From: Sva-07 sp963828415
GTDB lineage: Bacteria; Actinomycetota; Acidimicrobiia; Acidimicrobiales; Ilumatobacteraceae
Direction: 5' to 3'
DNA length: 64,000 bases
Assembly: GCA_963828415.1 (NCBI GenBank)
Contig: CAWHEI010000012.1
Span: 1,054,001-1,118,000, forward strand
Below, piece by piece: positions 42,482 to 49,992 of the stretch. The notes under the pieces were generated by a model. That model was not told the DNA's origin and made no database searches. It worked only from the letters and a program-made list of their open reading frames with translations. Every line of letters begins with the position of its first letter. The first letter of the stretch is position 1. The translations under genes were made by a program, and so were the position numbers.

Positions 42482-43152
42482 CCCGCACTGAAGCTGGACA
42501 TTCCAGCGATGGTGGTTGTGGCGCCCTTGAGTTTCGCGGCAGCGCTCGCTTCGACGGTTGCGTTGACCGCTGCCTTGAGCGTCGCATTGCGCTGCGCTTG
42601 CAGCGACAGGTTGCCGCCCGCCTCGATGTTGACGTCGCCGTCGGCGGTGAGATTGATGTCACCGGCCGCTTCGATCGACACCGCACCGTCGGATTCGACG
42701 GTGACGGTCGTCGAGCCCATCACGACCGAGAGCGTCTCGTCCTGGATGGTGACGACGTTGCCCCCGGCCAGGCGCAGCTCGAGCCGCTTCGCCGACGATC
42801 CGTCGTCCGGCACGGCGTAGACGACGTCGTCGGGGTTGGCTTCGGGGGGATGGCGCTGGTCGTCATGGACGAAGCCGAGCGCCACGGCACCGGCGAGATC
42901 GCCGCCCACGAAGGCGAGCACGGCTGTGTCGCCGACGCGGGGAGCGCACGACATCCCGACCCGCCCGGTCATCACCGGGACGCGCTGCAGTTCGAGATCG
43001 CTGCCGTGGATCCGGACGTTGATCTCGACGTTGCGGGCGCCGGATCCGTCCGCGTTCGTGACGACATCGGTGACCGCTGCGAGCGTCAAAGGTTGGACGT
43101 CGGCCAACTCGTCGCGCACGACCGATCGCAGCACCGGCATCACGAGGCTCAC
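42478..43152 (-). CDS. baseplate spike protein (gpV/VgrG gp5-like)
   Basis: 224 residues from a GTG overlapping the hub stop (GTGA). The N-terminal OB-fold region has VEINVRIHGSDLELQRVPV and VGDTAVLAFVGGDLAGAVALG, the gp5/gpV pattern. The C-terminal part is a beta-helix needle with a repeated ladder: DGAVSIEAAGDINLTADGDV, NIEAGGNLSLQAQ, ATLKAAVNATVEASAAAKLKG. Such spikes trimerise and puncture the target envelope. It probably carries the PAAR-like tip encoded next. Confidence 0.82.
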   Translation of the reverse strand: MSLVMPVLRSVVRDELADVQPLTLAAVTDVVTNADGSGARNVEINVRIHGSDLELQRVPVMTGRVGMSCAPRVGDTAVLAFVGGDLAGAVALGFVHDDQRHPPEANPDDVVYAVPDDGSSAKRLELRLAGGNVVTIQDETLSVVMGSTTVTVESDGAVSIEAAGDINLTADGDVNIEAGGNLSLQAQRNATLKAAVNATVEASAAAKLKGATTTIAGMSSFSAG

Positions 43153-44096
43153 GACGCACCTTCCAGACGCATCGTCGTGACGAAGCCGTCGATGCCGATC
43201 TCGTGTCGAGAGGTCACCACCCGGTACGTCGCCGCGGCCCGTTCGATCGACTCCAACTCGACGAGGTCGCCGGCGCGGATCGCGGCGTCGCCCATCACGG
43301 TCGCCCAGCCCTCGTCGCCCGCCCGCGAACGAGCCACCGCGGTCGCGTCGTCGACGACCTGCGCGATGTCGCGGTCGCGCAAGAGCGGGTGCACGTGGTG
43401 TGCACCGGAGCCGCCGGGATCGTGATGGAGGAGCGACCACGCGTCCGCGCCCTGTTCGCTGGCCGCTGAGAACGGACCCACCGACGGCACCGCAGCCAAC
43501 TCGTTGCGGCGACCCACCGCCCACGACAGCAGTTCTGCACCGGCGCGCAGCGTGTGATCAGCGGTCCCCGAGCGAGGCGGGCGGAAGTTCACGGCACCGG
43601 ACGCGTCGCTCGTGAGTTCCGCCAGCACGAGGCCGGCCAGCCGACAGAGGTGACGCCATGCCGAGCGCCCCTCGTCGGCATAGAAGACCGGCAGCGTCGG
43701 ACCGCCCTCGATCGCACCAGCGTTCACTCCACCTTCGGCAAGGAGGTTGCTCACGATGTCGCCGATGCTCTGGTCGCGAAAGGCGCGACCGACGCGGACG
43801 GCGTCGAGCGCGGCGCTCGCCGACAGCGCATGCACCTCCGTGCCCCACGGTTGGTGAGCGACGCGGGCAACGGCGCCTGTGAACACCGCGTCGAGGTCGG
43901 AGGTGCCGAGCGAGACCTCGACACGAGCCCCGGGTGCGACGGCAAGCACGGGCGAGCCGGGTCCGAGCGTCAGCGTCGCCCGGTCGTGCGCCAGGGTCGA
44001 GGTCGACACCACGAACAACGTGGCGGTCGCCGACTCGGCGAGCGACAGGTCCTGCCCGTCGATCGAGATCGTCGCATCCGGTCGCGAGATCGTCAT
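43149..44096 (-). CDS. baseplate hub protein (gpD/gp27-like)
   Basis: 315 residues from MTISRPDATISIDGQDLS; overlaps the stop of the preceding gene (ATGA). Two barrel-like domains of the gpD family: the first with LGPGSPVLAVAPGARVEV and VFTGAVARVAHQPWG, the second after the characteristic short helix segment DQSIGDIVSNLLAEGGV, VFYADEGRSAWRHLCRLAG and a C-terminal part VVTSRHEIGIDGFVTTMRLEG. Members form the trimeric adapter between tail tube and spike. Confidence 0.82.
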   Translation of the reverse strand: MTISRPDATISIDGQDLSLAESATATLFVVSTSTLAHDRATLTLGPGSPVLAVAPGARVEVSLGTSDLDAVFTGAVARVAHQPWGTEVHALSASAALDAVRVGRAFRDQSIGDIVSNLLAEGGVNAGAIEGGPTLPVFYADEGRSAWRHLCRLAGLVLAELTSDASGAVNFRPPRSGTADHTLRAGAELLSWAVGRRNELAAVPSVGPFSAASEQGADAWSLLHHDPGGSGAHHVHPLLRDRDIAQVVDDATAVARSRAGDEGWATVMGDAAIRAGDLVELESIERAAATYRVVTSRHEIGIDGFVTTMRLEGAS

Positions 44097-45166
44097 GGCC
44101 TGACCTCGATGCCGTCAGCGCGCGCTTCGGTGAGCAGCGCCTCCTCGAGGAGCCCGTTGAAGACGGCGCGCAGGTCGTCGGGGCCCGTGGCGTCGAGCGA
44201 GGTCGCCCTCGGCGGTTGGCGTCGCGTGCTCGTTGACCCGGCAGCGGGCAGGTCCGGCGGCAGCGTCGGTACGTCGCGAGGCGGCGGCTCGACCGGTCCG
44301 TGCGTCTCGTTCCACCACTGCGCGAGACCGGCGAGCTGCGAACGGCCGACCGGCGCGGAGCGCGCCACCGATCGGTGTGTTCCGATCGCACTGGCGTCGT
44401 GCGCTGAACGTCGCACGTCTGGCTCGGACTCCGCGCCATCCAGTGGCACCACCCGATGGTGATCGTCCGCGGAACGTGCTGCGGGCCGCTGACGACCGGG
44501 AGCCAGATCCAGCGCCGGCGGTTGGTTCGTCGTGACGGGCTCGACGGCGACCGGTGTGGACGCGCCGAGTGCCGCAGCCCGCTTGATCCACGACACCGGC
44601 GACGCGCCAGGAGCCGGGGCCGCGACGACGCCGCTCGAAGCGACGGTCGCTGCAGCACCCTGTTGCGCGGCGATGACCGCAACGTCGGCCAGCGAGTCGA
44701 CGAGAGCCGTGGCGACGAGCGGCCGACCGCGCGGAGTGTCGGCTGCCACCGTCCGGATTCCCGGCGCGGAGGTGTCGTGCGTGGCGTGCGACGAGGCGAA
44801 CGGCCTCCTCGCGAACCCCGCAGACGTCGGTCGCGTCGGCGCTGACCTCGGACGGAGCGGTCTGCCCGCTCCCATCGACGCGCTCGGGGCGAACCGATCG
44901 ATCGCCGCTTGCGGCACCGGTGAAGGCCGGCGGGGCCGAGCTGACTTCTGGCCGGTCGGGGCGATTTCGCCGGGCGTCGAGTGCAGTGCGTCGTCGAGCG
45001 CCTGGTCGATGAGCGCACCGACGGTCGTGGTGAATCGGTCGAGCGGTTCGGTGCCCAGCAGTCCGAACACCTCGAGGCGGGACAGGTCGAGGATCACCGC
45101 CGGCGAGAGGTGCCGACGCGCCCGGCGGAGCGTCGTCGCGCCGCGCAGCGCCCCGCTCGTGGTCAT
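44093..45166 (-). CDS. Pro/Ala-rich protein in the tape-measure position
   Basis: 357 residues from MTTSGALRGATTLRRARR; start overlaps the preceding stop (ATGA). The N-terminus is helical (SPAVILDLSRLEVFGLLGT; TTVGALIDQALDDALHS), the centre is disordered and rich in Pro, Ala, Ser and Arg, and the C-terminus has a short helix pair (DDLRAVFNGLLEEALLTEAR). In myophage operons the gene after the tail chaperone encodes the tape measure; here the product is short and lacks long helices. It may be a hub-loading or fibrous linker protein. No family recognised. Confidence 0.6.
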   Translation of the reverse strand: MTTSGALRGATTLRRARRHLSPAVILDLSRLEVFGLLGTEPLDRFTTTVGALIDQALDDALHSTPGEIAPTGQKSARPRRPSPVPQAAIDRFAPSASMGAGRPLRPRSAPTRPTSAGFARRPFASSHATHDTSAPGIRTVAADTPRGRPLVATALVDSLADVAVIAAQQGAAATVASSGVVAAPAPGASPVSWIKRAAALGASTPVAVEPVTTNQPPALDLAPGRQRPAARSADDHHRVVPLDGAESEPDVRRSAHDASAIGTHRSVARSAPVGRSQLAGLAQWWNETHGPVEPPPRDVPTLPPDLPAAGSTSTRRQPPRATSLDATGPDDLRAVFNGLLEEALLTEARADGIEVRP

Positions 45167-45651
45167 GGCAACGGCACCGGGCTGTCGGCGCCGGCCATCT
45201 CCAGGTACAGCAGCACCTGGCCGACGGTGAGCGCGGCGCATTCGTCGGGGGTCCAGCCGAACCGTCGGGCGAGTTCGAAGCAGGCGCGCGCCATCGGCTC
45301 GCGGATGATCTCGTCGATGTCCGCTCGTCCCAGGCTCAGCCCGCTGATACGGCTGACCTCGCCGAACAGGAACTCGACGAGGCCGCAGTGCATCTGGTTG
45401 ACCTGGTCGATCGTGACGCTCGGTTGCACCAGAGCCTGCTGCACCATCAGCACCGTCGTCAACGCCTCGTCGTCGCGGGCTGCCTTCTGGATCCGGTGCA
45501 CGTCGGCCAGCACGAGCGGGCGCAGCGTGACGCTGCCGGCCTCGACGTTCTCACCGTGCGGACCTCCGGGCGCGACGACGTCGGTGGGAACCTCGACGGT
45601 GAAGACATCGCTCCCGCCGACCAGCAGCTCGTCGACGCTGAGCACGGTCAT
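45163..45651 (-). CDS. small helical protein in the tail-assembly-chaperone position
   Basis: 162 residues from MTVLSVDELLVGG; its ATG overlaps the tube gene stop (ATGA). A beta-like start (VEVPTDVVAPGG; VTLRPLVLADVHRIQKAARDD) is followed by helices (LTTVLMVQQALVQPSVTI; EIIREPMARACFELARRFG, and TPDECAALTVGQVLLYLEM). Placement between the tube gene and the next structural gene matches tail-assembly chaperones of phages (gpE/gpG). The match is by position and size only. Confidence 0.6.
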   Translation of the reverse strand: MTVLSVDELLVGGSDVFTVEVPTDVVAPGGPHGENVEAGSVTLRPLVLADVHRIQKAARDDEALTTVLMVQQALVQPSVTIDQVNQMHCGLVEFLFGEVSRISGLSLGRADIDEIIREPMARACFELARRFGWTPDECAALTVGQVLLYLEMAGADSPVPLP

Positions 45652-46154
45652 TCTGATGCGGCGTCCTCTGCGCTCACCCACAGCGCCTTGTAGCTCACCG
45701 ATTCCATCACGAAGTCGTCTTCGGGCATCGTGAAGGACCAGCCGTCGAGCTTCACGCCGTGCACCGTGACGGTCGACGAGTTGCCGGGGAAGCCGGCGTT
45801 CTCCATCAGCAGGCTGAGGTTGAAGCTCGGGCTGATGAACGCCCCTGCCGGCCGGCTGCCGTTCGCTCCTGCGTCACCGAGCATGAGCCGCAGGAGTGCC
45901 CCGTTGATGTGGGCCCGTCCGATCGTGCCGCTGACGTTGGTGTTCCCCTCGCGGAGTTCGGTCGCATATCGCTGGCCCATCTCGTGGAAGGGACGCATGG
46001 CCGAGGTCACCTCGATCGTGACACCGGTCGCGCGACCGATCGGCGTGAGCGCGTAGACATCGTTGACCGCCTTGGCGGCGTCGCCTGCGGCGCCGGTCTC
46101 GACGGCCACCGTGATCGCTCCGTCAAGTCCGGTGAAGACGTGTGTGTTGGGCAT
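45648..46154 (-). CDS. tail tube protein
   Basis: 168 residues from MPNTHVFTGLDGAITVAVE, 13 bases after the sheath stop. It shows the beta-rich phage-tube/Hcp pattern: VTIEVTSAMRPFHEMGQRYATEL (insertion helix), ATELREGNTNVSGTIGRA, RLMLGDAG and the C-terminal edge GWSFTMPEDDFVMESVSYK. Directly following the sheath gene is the standard place of the inner tube gene. Six-membered rings of this protein stack to form the tube that is driven into the target. Confidence 0.8.
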   Translation of the reverse strand: MPNTHVFTGLDGAITVAVETGAAGDAAKAVNDVYALTPIGRATGVTIEVTSAMRPFHEMGQRYATELREGNTNVSGTIGRAHINGALLRLMLGDAGANGSRPAGAFISPSFNLSLLMENAGFPGNSSTVTVHGVKLDGWSFTMPEDDFVMESVSYKALWVSAEDAASE

Positions 46155-46167
46155 GGCGGGCTTCCTC

Positions 46168-47577
46168 TCACTCCAGATTCATGGTGACGCGGATGAAATC
46201 GATCGAGAACGTGGGTCGCAGCGTCATCGTCACCACGGCGACACCGGCGATCTCCTGTGCTCTCGTGGCGGTGACCGAGAGCTCGTAGCCGACGAGCATC
46301 TCGTCGAGCACCATCTGCGAGAGGAACCCGTCGAGCGTCGCCTTCAGCGCGGCGCGGACGCGGGCGTTGTTGAGCTTGCCGATGTAGGGGTTCGAACCGA
46401 GACGCACCCCGGCTTTCGCGTAGTCGACGGTGCGGCGGACGCTGATCTGCTTGAAGGCACCGGCGTCGGTGGTGATGCCGCGCACGATCTGGTGGCCGAA
46501 CCGTCGCCGCACCGCCATCACGTTGTTCAACAACAGGTTCTTGTGGACCGGTGTCGTGTAGTTCACGTCGAGCGCGGCGATGGGCAGCACCTGGTTGGTC
46601 AGGCTGATGTGCGGTGCGATCGACCCGAGCCGACCCGCCACCAGCCCGGCGGTGTACGCCGGCGGCAGGTTCACGAGGTTGGTGACACCCGGCTCGCTCA
46701 CCTTGATGCCCGGGGCCACCAGGATGACCCGGTCGTCGCCGAGGCCGCCGACGTCCGCGAGGACGGTGGCCGGGTCGCTACCGGACGCACCGACGACGGC
46801 GATGCGCTCCTTGCCGTCGTTCTCGGTCCGCTCGACGTGGGCGAGCAACGGCGCTCCCACGGTCGCCGCTCCCAGACCGGCCACCATCACGATGTTGACC
46901 GGCTGGTCCTCGAGCAGCGCCAGCCCCGCGATGACGTGCGATGCGTTGACCAGCGGTACCGACAGCCCGCCGGTGAGTTCGTAGGTGCCTGCGACCATGT
47001 TCGCGGTACCTCCCGCCGCGGTCCCCGGCGGGTCGCCGACGTCGACGAGGCGCGACTCGGCCAGCGCGGTTCGGAGTTGGCCGACGTTGTTGCCCTCGAA
47101 CGTTTCACGTTGGTTGAGGTACGTGACCGACAGCCGGAACCGCGGGTCCACGGTGCTGCCCGCGTCGGCCACGGACACCCCGATGTCATTGCCCCAGGAC
47201 CCGGGTTCGGTGGCGCTGAGGCGGAACGCCTCGTTCGTGCTGGCCTCGACGACGGCGGTGGCCGTGGCGGTGGTCCCACCGGCGATGCGGACCGCGTAGA
47301 CAGTGCTGCCTCCGCCGGCGAACACCTGGTTCAGGCCTCGCACCAGGGTCAGCGGTGTCGCCGACTCGGCGGGGCTCGCGAACGAGTCGGGTGGACCGAA
47401 GACCTCGACGGTCTCCGCCGCGCTGCCGAGCGGCACGACCTGGTTGAGCGGTCCCTTCGCCGCGGTTCCGACGATGCCGATGTTGCCCGTGGCGATGCTG
47501 CCGACGGAGATCAGCCCTTCCGACCTGACCTCGATGTAGGTGCCTGGCAGCACCATCTCTGCGATGGACTCACTCAT
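46168..47577 (-). CDS. contractile tail sheath protein
   Basis: 469 residues from MSESIAEMVLPGTYIEVRSEG; overlaps the preceding stop (ATGA). Sheath features: opening strand PGTYIEVRSEGLISVGSIAT, then TGNIGIVGTAAKGPLNQV, the alpha/beta core with VVGASGSDPATVLADVGGLGDDRVILVAP (shown in part), and the C-terminal domain TPVHKNLLLNNVMAVRRRFG, TIDYAK-like TVDYAKAGVRLG, and edge strand ITVATRAQEI-like SVTATRAQEIAGV. Sheath subunits of phages, T6SS-like and eCIS machines share this layout; its contraction pushes the tube. Confidence 0.9.
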   Translation of the reverse strand: MSESIAEMVLPGTYIEVRSEGLISVGSIATGNIGIVGTAAKGPLNQVVPLGSAAETVEVFGPPDSFASPAESATPLTLVRGLNQVFAGGGSTVYAVRIAGGTTATATAVVEASTNEAFRLSATEPGSWGNDIGVSVADAGSTVDPRFRLSVTYLNQRETFEGNNVGQLRTALAESRLVDVGDPPGTAAGGTANMVAGTYELTGGLSVPLVNASHVIAGLALLEDQPVNIVMVAGLGAATVGAPLLAHVERTENDGKERIAVVGASGSDPATVLADVGGLGDDRVILVAPGIKVSEPGVTNLVNLPPAYTAGLVAGRLGSIAPHISLTNQVLPIAALDVNYTTPVHKNLLLNNVMAVRRRFGHQIVRGITTDAGAFKQISVRRTVDYAKAGVRLGSNPYIGKLNNARVRAALKATLDGFLSQMVLDEMLVGYELSVTATRAQEIAGVAVVTMTLRPTFSIDFIRVTMNLE

Positions 47578-48422
47578 GGCTGGCTTGCCTCCGTGATCGT
47601 GAAGTTCTCCCCGAACGGGGTCTGGATGGTGACGTCGATGCGCCGGATCGGCCCACCGCTCGTCGGGATGATGGGCTCGATCAACTCGAAGTCGACCTGG
47701 TAGCTGAGTCGCTGGCGGCGCGCTGCTGTCGGCAGGCCGGAGATCGTCGTCGCGCTTGCGAATGCGATCGGTTCGATTCGCCGCACACCGCTCTGCGGCG
47801 TGAACGCCAGGGGATGCAGCGAGCGTTCGATCTCCGGAACCAGCGCATCGAGACTCGCCTGCGAGGCGGTCGCCACATCGAGATGCACGGTCGCAGCAAA
47901 GCGCTCGACGCGCACCTCCCACGTCCCCACGAAGTAGCCGAGTTCGATCGTGCCCGTCGCGGGGAGCGGGTTGGGGAACGTGAGGGCTCCCGAGGCGATG
48001 TCGAGCGCGACCTGCCCCGTCGACGGCGTGGCGTGCACCGGCGTGAACGTGGTGGCGCCGACACGAACGAGGAGGTCCGATCCCGAGAAGGGCGCGAGGT
48101 CGTCACCGCCGGCACGCACGATCGACCCGTGTGGGAGCTGAAACGTCCGACGGTTCGGCGAGAGCAGCGCGACGTCCTCGCCGCCCAGATGGAGCACCGG
48201 ATCGGAGAGATCGATCTCGGTCTCGATCCGCAGTGCGCCTGTCTGGATCGGGCCGGGAACCTGGCCGACGCTGCGCATCGCGGCGGTCGCGGACTCGATC
48301 GAGACGCTGATGCGTGGTAGGTCGCCGACGGCGAGAGCCGGCGCGGTTCCGACCTCGGGTGGGTCGTCCACGCCAGAGGTGATCTGAGCAGCGAGGGCGG
48401 CGACGAGGTTGGACAGCGGCAT
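47574..48422 (-). CDS. tail-terminator-like structural protein
   Basis: 282 residues from MPLSNLVAALAAQITSG; the start and the previous stop share a base (TGATG). Mostly beta: LPRISVSIESATAAM, DLLVRVGATTFTPVH, then an alpha/beta part with WEVRVERFAATVHLDVATASQ, LDALVPEIERSLHPLAF and SYQVDFELIEPIIP. Its repeated pattern of a short helix between strands near the end resembles phage tail-terminator or tail-tube capping proteins, and it lies just before the sheath gene, but homology is not certain. Confidence 0.55.
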   Translation of the reverse strand: MPLSNLVAALAAQITSGVDDPPEVGTAPALAVGDLPRISVSIESATAAMRSVGQVPGPIQTGALRIETEIDLSDPVLHLGGEDVALLSPNRRTFQLPHGSIVRAGGDDLAPFSGSDLLVRVGATTFTPVHATPSTGQVALDIASGALTFPNPLPATGTIELGYFVGTWEVRVERFAATVHLDVATASQASLDALVPEIERSLHPLAFTPQSGVRRIEPIAFASATTISGLPTAARRQRLSYQVDFELIEPIIPTSGGPIRRIDVTIQTPFGENFTITEASQP

Positions 48423-49012
48423 CAGGAGAACACGCTTCCGAGTTCGTCGAGCAGGGCGTTCAAGGGAGCGACCGTCGCTTCGACGCTGTCGAGGGCGTCG
48501 CGCAGCGGCGGCGTCGGATCACCGATCGACGGGATGTCGCCGAGGAGGTTCGGCAGGTCGAGCGCCAGGTCACCCAGGGCTGCGAGGGCGTCGAGTTCCG
48601 CACCGAGTTCGGCGCCGAGCGAATCGATCGGCGTCGGGGGTTCCGGTGGTTCGACGTACTGGCGCAGGCGGATGGTGTAGGTGAACGCGTCGGAGTGGTC
48701 GTTGTGCTCCGCGACGTCGAGGTGTTCGATCAACACCTCTTCCAGCTCGGTGGCCGTGGTGATGTCGGCGACGAACGCGACCGGCGATCCGTCGTTGAAC
48801 GGGCCGCGAACGCTGCCGAGGAATTCGTCGCGCTCAGCGTCGCTGTGCAGCGACCCGGTGATCTCGACGACGAGGCTGTGGTGGCCGAGATCCTGGTGCA
48901 GATCGCCTCGAAGACCGGGCACCGAGAGCCGGGCGAGACGACGCGATTCCAGGGTCTGGATCCGCTCGATGCGAGGCACCTCCCACTCACCGATCATCGG
49001 TCGCACGATCAT
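48422..49012 (-). CDS. gpU/gpN-like tail protein, first gene of the contractile operon
   Basis: 196 residues from MIVRPMIGEWEVPRIERI; a later Met at 48996 (MIGEWEV) is also possible. The centre has the pattern of P2 gpU or the N-terminal domain of Mu gpN: GHHSLVVEITGSLHSDAERDEFL, then DGSPVAFVADITTATELEEVLIEH and a closing strand FTYTIRLRQYVEPP. The C-terminal 75 residues are helical with Asp/Leu/Pro (LGAELDALAALGDLALDLPNLLGD, in part). It lies at the head of the operon with 138 bases to the divergent TauE gene. Probable tail-end or baseplate-connector part. Confidence 0.65.
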   Translation of the reverse strand: MIVRPMIGEWEVPRIERIQTLESRRLARLSVPGLRGDLHQDLGHHSLVVEITGSLHSDAERDEFLGSVRGPFNDGSPVAFVADITTATELEEVLIEHLDVAEHNDHSDAFTYTIRLRQYVEPPEPPTPIDSLGAELGAELDALAALGDLALDLPNLLGDIPSIGDPTPPLRDALDSVEATVAPLNALLDELGSVFS

Positions 49013-49089
49013 TCGGGGGACTCTGCCGAGGCCCGCGTCACCGCGTCGTGACTGGCGCGTCGCGTGGCGCGCCGCGCCGGAGTTCGCCC

Positions 49090-49118
49090 TTGCCCGACCC
49101 GGCGTCGATACGTACGAT
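49090..49118 (+). promoter_or_regulatory. sigma70-like promoter candidate for the TauE/SafE gene
   Basis: TTGCCC and TACGAT are separated by 17 bases, ending 32 bases before the GTG at 49151. The same 138-bp divergent gap (49013-49150) must hold the promoter for the whole minus-strand contractile operon. I see no matching consensus on the other strand, so its transcription may depend on an activator, perhaps the BTAD regulator (inference). Confidence 0.45.
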
Positions 49119-49150
49119 CTGTCGAGCGGGCGTTTGAACGAAGGGGGATC

Positions 49151-49873
49151 GTGGTGAGCCTCTGGATGGCGCCGCTGATCTTGTTCCTGGTGTTCGGATC
49201 GTTCGTGATCTCGGCATCGGTCGGCCTCGGCGGATCACTCGTCATGGTCCCGACGCTCGTGCTGGCGGTGGGCACCAAGGAGGGCGTGGCACTGGCGGCG
49301 CTTCTGCTCGCCACCAACAACGTCTTCAAGGTGCTCACGTACCGGCGCACGATCCCGTGGGCAAAGTCGGCGGGTGTCGTGCTGTGCACGATCGCAGGCG
49401 CCGCCGTTGGCGCGCGGCTGCTCATCGACGCTCCCGAGGCACTCGTCGGCGTCGCGGTGCTCTGCTCGTTCGTGCTCACGCTGCTGCTGGAACAGGCCCA
49501 CTTCGAGCCGGGTCGACGAGTGGCCGCTCCCGTTCTGGCGCTCGGCTCGGGCGCGACCTCCGGCTTCTCGGGAACGTCGGGCCCACTGAAGGGCGTCGCA
49601 CTCCGCAACCTCGACCTCGACCGGCTGCACTTCGTCGGCGCCGCCTCGCTGGTGTCGTTCGCCGGCGACGCGACGAAGACGGCCATCTACACGGACGCGG
49701 CGCTGCTCGACGCCAACTCGTTCCTGCTCGCCGGGGTCGCCATACCGCTGATGGCAGCTGGGACTGCCGCCGGCCGCCTCCTCAACGAGCGGGTCGGTGA
49801 GCGGGGATTCGCCGTCCTGTTCTGGTCGGTGATGACGGGCTACAGCATTCGCATCGTGACTGCGATCATCTGA
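49151..49873 (+). CDS. TauE/SafE-family (sulfite exporter-like) membrane permease
   Basis: 240 residues from the GTG at 49151, five bases after AAGGGGGA; a longer open frame to 49064 lacks such a site. Six to seven membrane helices: ILFLVFGSFVISASVGLGGSLVMVP (shown in part), VALAALLLATNNVFKVLTY, and the second family repeat with LGSGATSGFSGTSGPLKGVAL. The Gly-rich GLGGSLVMVP and GSGATSGFSG repeats are the family signature. It could export sulfite, sulfoacetate or similar anions; the substrate is not known from sequence. Confidence 0.85.
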   Translation: MVSLWMAPLILFLVFGSFVISASVGLGGSLVMVPTLVLAVGTKEGVALAALLLATNNVFKVLTYRRTIPWAKSAGVVLCTIAGAAVGARLLIDAPEALVGVAVLCSFVLTLLLEQAHFEPGRRVAAPVLALGSGATSGFSGTSGPLKGVALRNLDLDRLHFVGAASLVSFAGDATKTAIYTDAALLDANSFLLAGVAIPLMAAGTAAGRLLNERVGERGFAVLFWSVMTGYSIRIVTAII

Positions 49874-49992
49874 GGCGGAACACGGGCGCCGACGCGTTCA
49901 GCGACGGTCTCTCCGTTCGGTCGTCGTCATCGATCGAGCGAACCGTCCGGGGAGGGATCGGTCCGGGCGACCTCGGTGCCAGGTGATCTCGA

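Noticed and set aside
22351..49012. Prophage
   Set aside because: No capsid, portal, terminase, integrase or lysis cassette is present; only tail parts occur in a single tight operon, so an injection system fits better.
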